A DNA stretch of 64,000 bases. It comes from JAPPLB01 sp965204095. GTDB taxonomy: Bacteria > Acidobacteriota > Terriglobia > Bryobacterales > UBA6623. The notes under the pieces were generated by a model that was not told where the DNA came from, searched no databases, and saw only the letters and a list, made by a program, of their open reading frames with translations. Below are positions 16,602-24,189 of the stretch, one piece after another. The stretch is from NCBI GenBank assembly GCA_965204095.1, contig OZ241991.1, positions 4,960,001 to 5,024,000 on the forward strand, read 5' to 3'. Positions within the stretch are counted from its first letter, which is position 1. Each line of letters opens with the position of its first letter. The position numbers were made by a program, and so were the translations under genes.

Positions 16602-17708
16602 TCAGCTTGGGCCCTGCCAATCCCGGCCCAGCTCGTCCGCGGCGAGAATGGCGTCGGCGACCATGTCGGGGCGGACATCGAAGGGTTCGTTGTGAATCGT
16701 TTCCCCTTCCGCGGTCGCCCGCTCGGCGACCTGATCGAGCAATCCATCCTCGATATCCGCCAAGCCCACTTCGGACAAGGTGATCGGCAAGCCCACGCGG
16801 GTAGAGAACGCCAGGACTTCATCGATTCGCGATTGCGGCTGGCCTTCGAGCACCAATTGGACCAGCGTTCCGAAAGCGACTTTTTCGCCGTGGAAATAGG
16901 GGTGCGTGCCGGGGGCGGCGGTGAGTCCGTTGTGCACTGCGTGGGCCGCCGCCAACCCGGAAGACTCGAACCCCAACCCCGATAGCAGCGTGTTGGCTTC
17001 AACCAGCCTTTCGAGTGCAGGAGAAACGACGCCGCTTGCAACGGCTTTCTTGGCCGCCGGTCCGTCGTTGAGCAGCGTGCGGTAGCACAGCTCGGCCAGC
17101 GCCAAGGCGCTCTCGGTCGAGGCGCCGCCTCTCATGTTCCGGATATGCCCTTCTACGCAGGTTTGCGCTTCGAACATGGTGGCAAGGGCATCGCCCATCC
17201 CGGCTACCAACAGGCGCACCGGCCCTTGAGCAATGACATGGGTGTCGACGAGAACCAGGTCGGGGTTCCTGGCATAGAAGCGGTATTCCTGGAAAACGCC
17301 CTCGTCGGTGTAAATGACCGACAAGGCGCTGCAGGGCGCATCGCTCGAAGCGACGGTTGGACAGTTGACGGCCGGCAGATCGAGGTCGGCTGCGGCGGCG
17401 CGCGAGGCGTCGAGCACCTTGCCGCCCCCGGCGCCGATCACGACGCGGGCATGCGCTTCGCGGGCCGCCGTCTTGATCCGCTCGATTTCCCGGTGCGAAC
17501 ATTCTCCGCCGAACGGAGTCACGCTGAACTCGATTCCCGCGTCGCCGAAGGTCTCGGTCCAAACCTCCCCGAGCAGGCGTTGTGCCGAGCGGCCGGCCAG
17601 AATCAACGCAGGACCCCGTAAGCCGAGCCCCTTCATCTCCGCACCGAGATGCGCGGTGGCGTGCTTGCCCTGGGTGTAGCGGCCAGGGGACGAGAAGACA
17701 GACAACAT
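16602..17708 (-). CDS. gldA: Iron-containing alcohol dehydrogenase, glycerol dehydrogenase family
   Basis: A 368-residue cytoplasmic NAD-dependent dehydrogenase. The nucleotide-binding VVIGAGGGKVLDASRAAA and NCPTVASSDAPCSALSVIY segments are those of GldA. Metal ligands appear as Asp in AGMGDALATMFEA, His in AAHAVHNGLT and His in THPYFHGEKVAFG. It should oxidise glycerol to dihydroxyacetone or a related polyol. ATG 17708 is chosen for its GGAGG at 8-9 bases; an upstream extension to 17747 lacks this. It is convergent with the propeller hydrolase gene, with a repeat cluster between them. Confidence 0.88.
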   Translation of the reverse strand: MLSVFSSPGRYTQGKHATAHLGAEMKGLGLRGPALILAGRSAQRLLGEVWTETFGDAGIEFSVTPFGGECSHREIERIKTAAREAHARVVIGAGGGKVLDASRAAAADLDLPAVNCPTVASSDAPCSALSVIYTDEGVFQEYRFYARNPDLVLVDTHVIAQGPVRLLVAGMGDALATMFEAQTCVEGHIRNMRGGASTESALALAELCYRTLLNDGPAAKKAVASGVVSPALERLVEANTLLSGLGFESSGLAAAHAVHNGLTAAPGTHPYFHGEKVAFGTLVQLVLEGQPQSRIDEVLAFSTRVGLPITLSEVGLADIEDGLLDQVAERATAEGETIHNEPFDVRPDMVADAILAADELGRDWQGPS

Positions 17709-18015
17709 GGAGATACCCTCCTGGTTCGGCGTCCAACCGCCGCTCAATCAGAATAAGTCGTCACTGCCCAGAGTAGCGCAGAGCCGCAGGAACGCAAAGG
17801 CGTGCTGGCTTGCAGCACCTTGCTGTGCCGTACGTAGCTGCCGGCGCCCAGCGAGACCGCCGCGTCAGGCTGGCGGTTGGAGCTTCCTTTTCAGGATTGC
17901 TGCGGGTTTGGTCCCTAACGGGTCATTCGCTCTGTTCGATAGAATATCTCTGCCGCAGCAGGGACCAACCACTCTGAATGAGCCCAACCAATCTGCGAAA
18001 GGGAGTGATCGCCCC
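17709..18015. other. Intergenic region without a supported gene
   Basis: About 300 bases between gldA and the small membrane protein, divergent. No repeat family copy or RNA gene was recognised; promoters for both genes are expected here but no box stood out. Confidence 0.45.
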
Positions 18016-18279
18016 ATGCAAATCTCTGTAAAAGCCTTCGCTCTGACGGCCGGAGTATTTCTCGGAGGCAGCACCTGCTTCATCGCCTGCGTGAACCTCG
18101 CTAACCCTTCCTATGGCGGCGAGTACTTGGCCGCGATGAGTTCGCTGTACCCCGGTTTCGAGCACGCCCGCACTTTTCAGAGCGTTGCTATCGGGACTCT
18201 CTACGGACTCGTGGACGGCGCCTTCGCCGGCTTCCTATTCGCGTGGATCTACAACGCGCTGGTCCGCCGGTTGCAATGA
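18016..18279 (+). CDS. Small two-helix membrane protein, 'bacteriophage holin'-annotated family
   Basis: An 87-residue protein with a helix near the N-terminus (VKAFALTAGVFLGGSTCFIA) and one at the C-terminus (YGLVDGAFAGFLFAWIYNAL). The pattern M-x-[IL]-x-VKAFALT...GLVDG-x2-G-x-[LI]FAWIYN recalls chromosomal small proteins often annotated as phage holins, though none here is beside lysis genes. ATG 18016 is supported by GGGAG upstream at a long spacing. The function is unknown. Its 3' end overlaps the convergent alpha/beta hydrolase gene by 45 bases. Confidence 0.68.
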   Translation: MQISVKAFALTAGVFLGGSTCFIACVNLANPSYGGEYLAAMSSLYPGFEHARTFQSVAIGTLYGLVDGAFAGFLFAWIYNALVRRLQ

Positions 18280-19314
18280 ACCGCGGTTCTGAGCAAGGAA
18301 TTCTCGTACTTTTCTTGCCACCTTGCCGTCATCGCATTCGAAGACGAGATGGCCGCAATCGCCTTCGACAACCAACGTTTCCGCTTGAGCTGCTTGAGCG
18401 AACTCCAGCGCCGAGCCTGGCGTCACCATGTGGTCCTGCTCGGCAACAATGACGAGCAGCTTGCCCTTGGCGGGAATAGCGATGCGTTCCATCGAAATCC
18501 CGGCCCCGCGAGAGATGTCGTGAGTCGTCATCGCCCGCAACTGACTTGCCCAATCATGGGGATCCGCCCTGAGGATGAGGTCTGCCGACTTCTTCGCGAT
18601 GAGGGCTTCGACCTGCTCCGTCTGGTTCATCGCATTGAACCCCCCTGGCGTTCGGATTGCCAACTCGTGCAATTCAGCCACGGCGCTCATCGCGGCAGCC
18701 CGGGCTTTCCGAGCGTCTGAATAAGCCGCTAACGCTCTTTCGATCGCGTTCAGTTCTGCTTGCCACAGCAGCACGTCGTAGGCTCCCAACTTCGGCGAGC
18801 CCACGATACTGACGACCTGATCCATGAATCTCGGGTAGGATGTCAACCACTCGAACACCTGCATTCCTCCCATCGAGATTCCCACCACGGCCCGAACGTG
18901 TCTGATGCCGAGAACCTCGGTCAGCACTCGATGTTGGGCTGTAACCATGTCACCGATCGTGAATTCCGGGAACGCCCCGCCGCCTTGCGTGGGACTGTTC
19001 GACGGCGAGGACGAAACACCGTTGCCGAACGCTCCGACCGCTATGACGAAGTGCTCGGACGAGTCGACCATGGAGCGCGGGCCAATGAAACGGGCCAGCT
19101 TTTCCGTGGTACCGGAGAACCAGCTTGGGAACAGCACCACATTCGAGCGGTCGTCGTTGAGTGCGCCGAAGGTTCGATAGGCGACTTGACAGTTCTTGAT
19201 GACAGAGTCGTTCTCGAGCTGGCAGTCACCCAGGTCTGCGAAGCGCAGGGCTTGTCCACTGAGGGACCCGAAGATCGTAAGCGTCAACACGAAGACGGGA
19301 GCAAGCATTTTCAT
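18235..19314 (-). CDS. Exported alpha/beta hydrolase, MetX-like
   Basis: A 359-residue protein with a signal peptide (MKMLAPVFVLTLTIFGSLSG). It belongs to the homoserine acetyltransferase-like branch of alpha/beta hydrolases: FGALNDDRSNVVLFPSWFSG, GNGVSSSPSN, the nucleophile elbow VVGISMGGMQVFEW, then Asp in IVAEQDHMVTPG and His in DCGHLVF complete the triad. True MetX enzymes are cytoplasmic; the signal peptide argues for a periplasmic esterase-like role here. Length is normal. The 3' end overlaps the small membrane-protein gene on the other strand. Confidence 0.83.
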   Translation of the reverse strand: MKMLAPVFVLTLTIFGSLSGQALRFADLGDCQLENDSVIKNCQVAYRTFGALNDDRSNVVLFPSWFSGTTEKLARFIGPRSMVDSSEHFVIAVGAFGNGVSSSPSNSPTQGGGAFPEFTIGDMVTAQHRVLTEVLGIRHVRAVVGISMGGMQVFEWLTSYPRFMDQVVSIVGSPKLGAYDVLLWQAELNAIERALAAYSDARKARAAAMSAVAELHELAIRTPGGFNAMNQTEQVEALIAKKSADLILRADPHDWASQLRAMTTHDISRGAGISMERIAIPAKGKLLVIVAEQDHMVTPGSALEFAQAAQAETLVVEGDCGHLVFECDDGKVARKVREFLAQNRGSLQPADQRVVDPRE

Positions 19315-19377
19315 GAGTCACCTCGGCGGCGCTGTGTAAAAGCACCATCGACTGTTAACAGGACGCAGCGGGCGGCC

Positions 19378-20478
19378 CTACGGTTGGATCACGGTCTTGC
19401 CGGATCGCCACATTCGAACCGTCTCCAACGCCTCGTTCGCCTCCGCCAGCGGAAATCGGTGAGTGATCTCACCGGCGAACAGCTCTTTCCAAGCGCTGTG
19501 CTCCAACAGGTTCAACCCGGCATGCACGTGCCGCGGCTCGAACCCCCACGATCCAATCAATTGCAACTGCTTGCGGGTGATCGTGTGAGGACGAAAATCG
19601 ATGGTGCCCGCGTCCCCATACTGTCCCAGTACCAACAGCTTGCCTCCGTCGCGACACAGATCCATGCCCTCGTTGACGGCAGCGGGATGACCAACGCATT
19701 CGATTACGACGTCAGCTCCATGAGAATCGACTGCGGCCAACGCTTGTCTGACGCGCTCGGCGGGAGTTACCGCGTCGTCCAGGTCGACAACGGCATTTGC
19801 TCCGAACTCCAGGGCAAGATCAAGACGGTGCTTCGGTCCTCCGATCGCGACGACTTTCGAAGCTCCGGCCTCTCTCGCGATCGCCAGCGCCGCCAGCCCC
19901 ACCGGCCCGGTTCCCTGAATGACAACCGTATCTCCCCACGAGATCGAAGCCCGCTCAATGCCATGGATCGCCGTCACCAGAGCGCACCCCGCGCCTACGA
20001 CCGATTCCGTCGGCACCGAATCGGGGATCCGAAACAACGCGGTGCCCGCCCGGAGCAATATGTATTCGGCATAGCCGCCCCGCAAGTGGGGAGCCTCGTC
20101 TGCGCAATAGGAGATGCCGTAGGCCTTTCGCGCGACGCATCGCGTCGGCTGATTCTTCAGACGGCAGTAATAACAGGACCCGCACGTCACCGAGCTGGCC
20201 CAAGTGACGCGGTCGCCAACTGCCACGGGCCGCCCCCGCCAATCGTTGCGCAGGCCCTCACCGAGCGTCACGACGCGGCCAGCGGTTTCATGGCCGAGAA
20301 TGACGGGAAGCGGTATTGGAAGCTGCCCGTGCCAGAGATGCACGTCCGTGCCGCAAATCCCCGCCAAGTCGACACGGACCAGCGCCTCGCCCGCTCCTAC
20401 TCTTTCAATCCTCGGGTATTCACGGATCTCGAGCGGTTTCTCATAGTCCACCAGCACAGCAGCTTTCACTGGGCTCAT
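19378..20478 (-). CDS. Zinc-dependent medium-chain alcohol dehydrogenase
   Basis: A 366-residue MDR enzyme. Catalytic zinc ligands are in GICGTDVHLW and LGHETAGRV. The structural zinc loop has four cysteines (TCGSCYYCRLKNQPTRC). The Rossmann motif is VIQGTGPVGLAALAIAREAG. It should oxidise an alcohol or polyol with NAD(P); the substrate is not evident. ATG 20478 is preferred over 20496 because homologues start near SPVKAAVL. It stands alone between metX-like and infC, with MITE-A copy 5 upstream. Confidence 0.87.
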   Translation of the reverse strand: MSPVKAAVLVDYEKPLEIREYPRIERVGAGEALVRVDLAGICGTDVHLWHGQLPIPLPVILGHETAGRVVTLGEGLRNDWRGRPVAVGDRVTWASSVTCGSCYYCRLKNQPTRCVARKAYGISYCADEAPHLRGGYAEYILLRAGTALFRIPDSVPTESVVGAGCALVTAIHGIERASISWGDTVVIQGTGPVGLAALAIAREAGASKVVAIGGPKHRLDLALEFGANAVVDLDDAVTPAERVRQALAAVDSHGADVVIECVGHPAAVNEGMDLCRDGGKLLVLGQYGDAGTIDFRPHTITRKQLQLIGSWGFEPRHVHAGLNLLEHSAWKELFAGEITHRFPLAEANEALETVRMWRSGKTVIQP

Positions 20479-20589
20479 CGCGCTTCTCTTCCGCACCCGC
20501 CACTTCCGGGAAGAAGCGCTATTCTCGCAAACCCGTGGCTATGCCTGCGCTTCCCGCCAAGCTTCGAAGGGAAACCCTCCTGCTGCTAA

Positions 20590-20790
20590 CCTGCATTTCT
20601 CACTACGCGGCGAGGCGAAGTGCGTGAGAGGGCCGTCAGGACGAGGCGCAAGCCGGGCGGAGGAAAAAGGCGCGAGCCGCTTGTCGCGCGCAGGCCTACT
20701 TGAACCGTACGTTGAGCACGGCAAGCAAGCGCAACGAAGTCCTGGCGGCCGTATGGCGTGCTTCGGCCGTCGGGTGGTGAGAAATGCAGG
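20590..20790 (+). repeat. MITE-A copy 5 (long variant, 201 bp)
   Basis: Full-length with perfect CTAA flanks (20586-20589 and 20791-20794). It carries a 24-25 base insertion around GGGCGGAGGAAAAA in the middle, shared with copies at 38066, 51634 and 59214. Confidence 0.92.
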
Positions 20791-20897
20791 CTAAGTCCCA
20801 CAAGCCGCCCCAAGACTGAGGAAGCGCCATGTAGACCTCTTCCCGACAGACGTGCCGGAAGTGTTCGGCCAACTCCGGTGCAGGAGCGAGCCATGTG

Positions 20898-21482
20898 CTA
20901 TGAGGCAGCCGCCTGCGTCCGAGCCGGAGCCGATTCTTTCTTCTTGCTCTTGCGGGGGCCGATGATCACGTGCATCTGGCGGCCTTCCAGTCGCGGGCGG
21001 CCTTCCATTTCTCCGAAGTCCGCCACGTCATTGGCGAGATTGGCCAGGATTTTCTGGCCGAGATCTGCATGTGTGATCTCGCGTCCTCGGAAGAACACGA
21101 CCGCCTTTACCTTGTTGCCGTCCTTGAGGAAGCGCACCGCATGGTTTTTTTTGAAGTTGTAGTCGTGGTCGTCGGTATTCGGACGGAATTTCACTTCCTT
21201 CACTTCCATCCGATGCTGCTTTTTCTTCGCCTCGTTCTTCCTCTTTTTCTCCTGATACGTGTACTCCCCGTAGTCCATCACCTTGCACACGGGGGGATCC
21301 GCCGTCGGAGAAACGAGTACGAGATCAAGGCCTTGTTCCTTGGCTTTCTTCACGCCGATATGGGTCGGCAGAACCTCGGTTTGGCCATTCGGAAATACTA
21401 CGCGAACCTGCTTCGCCCGAATGAACTGATTGACATTGTCTTTCCGGGCTCGCCGGTAAGGTCGAAACGGTCTTCGAAAAAT
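20898..21482 (-). CDS. infC: Translation initiation factor IF-3
   Basis: A 194-residue IF-3. The N-domain reads FIRAKQVRVVFPNGQTEVLP and DLVLVSPTADPPVCKVMDYG; the C-domain has EVKFRPNTDDHDYNFK and AVVFFRGREITH. It controls start-codon fidelity and keeps 30S subunits free. No ATG fits. An AAAGGAGG (21496-21489) lies 6 bases before ATT 21482, which gives the N-terminus (M)FRRPFRPYRR. An AUU start is the known autoregulatory feature of infC, so I choose it; ATT 21485 and an upstream TTG 21506 are alternatives. The C-terminus has a Lys/Ala-rich tail. rpmI and rplT, normally next, are absent downstream. Confidence 0.93.
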   Translation of the reverse strand: MFRRPFRPYRRARKDNVNQFIRAKQVRVVFPNGQTEVLPTHIGVKKAKEQGLDLVLVSPTADPPVCKVMDYGEYTYQEKKRKNEAKKKQHRMEVKEVKFRPNTDDHDYNFKKNHAVRFLKDGNKVKAVVFFRGREITHADLGQKILANLANDVADFGEMEGRPRLEGRQMHVIIGPRKSKKKESAPARTQAAAS

Positions 21483-21739
21483 AATAAGCCTCCTTTGGTT
21501 GTTCAACTCCCGGGCTCGACGCTGCCGGAGAGGCTTGCCATTCGAGCCCTCCGCATACGCGTCTTTCCGCAGGAGCCGAGGTTTATCCGAGTCGTCTTCC
21601 GTTCCTCATGGACATGGTGTTCGAAGCACAATGGGCATCATTCTTCTGTCTGAAGAAGCGCCCCGTCGAAATACTCTTCGTCTCATGGGGAACAAACGAC
21701 ATGTTCCCACTTCTGTTGTCAACTCGATGCCGGGTCAAC

Positions 21740-21775
21740 AAAAAAGGGATTGTCGAGCTGCCGGCTCGCAATCCC
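21740..21775 (-). terminator. Intrinsic terminator within the infC leader
   Basis: Minus strand: GGGATTG CGAGC...GCTCG A CAATCCC followed by six T. It lies about 260 bases before the infC start, with no minus-strand gene upstream to terminate. A second inverted repeat (CCAAT-AACGA / TCGTT-ATTGG, 21779-21813) lies directly before it. This suggests attenuation of infC, as the L20-controlled infC leader does in Bacillus, but no ligand can be named here. Confidence 0.7.
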
Positions 21776-21858
21776 CTTCCAATAACGATGGATTCGCCCA
21801 AGTCGTTGATTGGTTCCGTTTGCTTTGCTACCGTCCACTGAATTGCGAACGTGCGGTC

Positions 21859-21867
21859 ATTGTACCA
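21859..21867 (-). promoter_or_regulatory. Candidate extended -10 promoter of infC
   Basis: TGGTACAAT on the minus strand gives an extended -10. No good -35 is seen. Starting here, the infC leader would be about 370 bases long and would include the terminator at 21740-21775. Confidence 0.5.
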
Positions 21868-21913
21868 CGAGTTCGAAGGGCAGGAGCTATATTTCTGTCG
21901 CAGTAGACGCTAG

Positions 21914-22089
21914 CCTGCATGTCTCACCACGCGGCGAGGCGAAGTGCGTGAGAGGGCCGTCAGGACGAGGCGCGAGCCGCTTGGCGCGCGCAGGCGTACT
22001 TGACAGTACGTTGAGCACGGCAAGCAAGCGCAACGAAGTCCTGGCGGTTGTGTCGTGTGCTGCGGCCGTCGGGTGGTGAGAAATGCAGG
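21914..22089 (+). repeat. MITE-A copy 6
   Basis: Full-length (176 bp), left tip CCTGCATGTCTCACCAC, perfect CTAG flanks (21910-21913 and 22090-22093). Lies between the divergent infC and HU genes. Confidence 0.93.
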
Positions 22090-22296
22090 CTAGGGAGGAA
22101 TGAGAACCCGTGCTCTTTGTTTCGGTGGTTGCGGTCGCAGGGATGCACTGACAGGAAGGAACGCAACATGCTTGCGCTTGCCGGCGTCCTCCGTGGCTCG
22201 GGAGGCGCCGTTTTCGCCGAAGCTGGATGTCGCCTGCATTCGAAGGGCATCTTGCTGCGCCTGTTCCTCGCCATCTCGGTTAACGGAAAACGGTTC

Positions 22297-22326
22297 TTGA
22301 CAAAGCATTTGCACCTTATCTAGCAT
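22297..22326 (+). promoter_or_regulatory. Promoter of the HU gene
   Basis: TTGACA at 22297-22302, an 18-base spacer and TAGCAT at 22321-22326. The start codon is 43 bases downstream. Confidence 0.65.
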
Positions 22327-22368
22327 ATTCACCATACTCCGCTGCAGACCCGCTGGCTCCTACCAAGA

Positions 22369-22662
22369 ATGATCAAGTTCGACATTGTCACGAACGTCGT
22401 TAACCGCACCGGCCTGAGCAAGACGAGGGCGGAGATGGCCGTCGAGACGGTCTTCGAAACGATGAAGCGGGCCATGAAACGCGGGGAACGGCTCGAGTTG
22501 CGAGGCTTCGGGGTTTTCAGCGTCAGGCCGCGAAAAACCGGCATCGGCCGTAATCCGCGAACCGGAGAAGAAGTAAGAATTCCGCCCGGTAAGGCCGTTC
22601 GCTTCAAACCTGGCAAGGGGCTCCAGTTCTTGGACCCTCCACCAACCGGTCTCGGCGACTGA
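22369..22662 (+). CDS. HU/IHF-family DNA-binding protein
   Basis: A 97-residue histone-like protein. It has the HU start MIKFDIVTNVVNRTGLSKTR, the core GERLELRGFGVFSVRPRKTG and the DNA-binding arm GRNPRTGEEVRIPPGKAVRFKPGK. The C-terminus is extended by a short Pro/Gly tail (LDPPPTGLGD). It would bend and compact DNA as a dimer. The ribosome site is weak; the promoter upstream is good. HU versus IHF subunit cannot be told from this alone. Confidence 0.92.
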   Translation: MIKFDIVTNVVNRTGLSKTRAEMAVETVFETMKRAMKRGERLELRGFGVFSVRPRKTGIGRNPRTGEEVRIPPGKAVRFKPGKGLQFLDPPPTGLGD

Positions 22663-22873
22663 ACCCGTTGGCGGAGCCCACTGCCCGCGCGGAACTTGAG
22701 GCCGCGCCTTCGTTTCGTCCAGCGGATCTTTGACCGTCCCCTCCGGGGTCGAATCTCGCCGGACACACTCGATCTGACAGGATGCCTCACGCCGCCCCCA
22801 GCAGATCTCCAGGCGGGCGCGGTTCGGCTTCAGGTGATCGACGCTCGGCCAAAGGCCATGTCGGACTGTTTCG

Positions 22874-24187
22874 TCAGACAGAGACCCGCAGCCTGCCGGC
22901 GTTTTCATCCACTCGAGCCAGCACCAGCATGCCCCCGGCGAAGAACGCGATCAACGTTAGAATGCTCAACCGGCTACCGCCGGTCGCTTGGCTCACCACC
23001 GCAAAGACGAACGGCCCGAGGATCGATCCAAACCGTCCGCTCACGTTATAGAACCCAAAGAACTGAGACGACTTCTCGGGCGGAATCAACGTCGCGAACA
23101 GCGATCGGCTCAGTGCCTGACTGCCACCCTGCACGACAGCCACTGCGCAAGCCAGGATCCAAAAATGCATCGCCGTGCTCATGTAGTAGCCCAGCACTGA
23201 AATCCCCGTGTACACGACAAGGCTCATCATGATCGCGCGCTTGGCCCCGATCCGTTCCGCCAGCGCGCCGAACGCAAAGGTGCAAGGAATCCCGAGGAAT
23301 TGAACGACCAGCAACGCTCCGATCAAGTCTGTCTGTCCGATGCCGATTTCGGCTCCATAAATGGCCGCCATCTTGACGATGGTGATGATCCCGTCGTTGT
23401 AGAGCCAGAACGCCAGCAAGAACCGGAAAGCCTCACGGTAACGCCTGATTTCGCGAAACGTAGCCGCGAGCTGCTGAAATCCATCGGACAGCCCCCCGCC
23501 CAGCGTCGCTATTCCCTTGCCGTCGCGAATCGGCTCTTTCACAGTGCGAAACAGGGGGATCGAGAACAGCACCCACCAGATCGCCACGCTCACGAATGCC
23601 AGTCGTGATCCCACAGCGCCATCCGAGAGCCCGAATGTCTGCGGGGATGTGATCCATGTAAGTTGAACCGCCAACAACAGCCCTCCACCGACATAACCCA
23701 ACGCATATCCGGCGGTCGAGACGCGGTCAATCTCCTGCGGACTCGCGATATGAGGCAACAGTGACTCATAGAAGACGTCAGCTGCCGCGAACCCGATGTT
23801 CCCAACAATGAAAGCAATGGATGCAAACAGCCAACGCCCTTGTGTAGCGAACCAGAGCGCCAGGCACCCTGTGAACCCGAACGAGATGAAGAACCGCAGA
23901 AAGCGCTTCTTGGCTCCCAGGCTGTCCGCTGCTGCGCCCAGTACAGGCGAAAGCAAGGCAACGATCACCAAAGCCACCGTCTGCGTATAGCCCCAGTAGG
24001 CCGTCCTCAGATTTTCCGGTAGATCCACCGCCGCGACCTGGTGATAATAGACCGGCAGCACGGCTGCCATGATCGTCGTGGCGAATGCCGAGTTTGCCCA
24101 GTCATACATCGCCCAGGCCCGCAGTTCCGGGCGATGCAAGCCCAGCCTGTCACGGATGCTGCGGCGCGGCGCCGTGGCCTCGCTCAT
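22874..24187 (-). CDS. MFS transporter, UMF1 (Atg22-like) family
   Basis: A 437-residue integral membrane protein with about 12 helices. The start LRAWAMYDWANSAFATTIMAAVLPVYY is the hallmark of the UMF1 family, with the MFS loop GAAADSLGAKKRFL. Substrates of bacterial members are unknown. ATG 24187 lies two bases after the stop of the upstream acyl-ligase/acyltransferase gene, so the two are co-transcribed. A lipid or acyl-group connection is therefore plausible but inferred. Confidence 0.88.
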   Translation of the reverse strand: MSEATAPRRSIRDRLGLHRPELRAWAMYDWANSAFATTIMAAVLPVYYHQVAAVDLPENLRTAYWGYTQTVALVIVALLSPVLGAAADSLGAKKRFLRFFISFGFTGCLALWFATQGRWLFASIAFIVGNIGFAAADVFYESLLPHIASPQEIDRVSTAGYALGYVGGGLLLAVQLTWITSPQTFGLSDGAVGSRLAFVSVAIWWVLFSIPLFRTVKEPIRDGKGIATLGGGLSDGFQQLAATFREIRRYREAFRFLLAFWLYNDGIITIVKMAAIYGAEIGIGQTDLIGALLVVQFLGIPCTFAFGALAERIGAKRAIMMSLVVYTGISVLGYYMSTAMHFWILACAVAVVQGGSQALSRSLFATLIPPEKSSQFFGFYNVSGRFGSILGPFVFAVVSQATGGSRLSILTLIAFFAGGMLVLARVDENAGRLRVSV

Positions 24188-24189
24188 GA

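Noticed and set aside
17707..18015. Upstream extension of the small membrane-protein gene
   Set aside because: The frame is open, but the extension has no hydrophobic or conserved sequence and the family starts at the MQISVKAFALT position.
18760..20589. 609-codon open frame on the plus strand
   Set aside because: It runs antisense through the MetX-like and MDR dehydrogenase genes, has no domain and no start site; a shadow of high-GC coding DNA.
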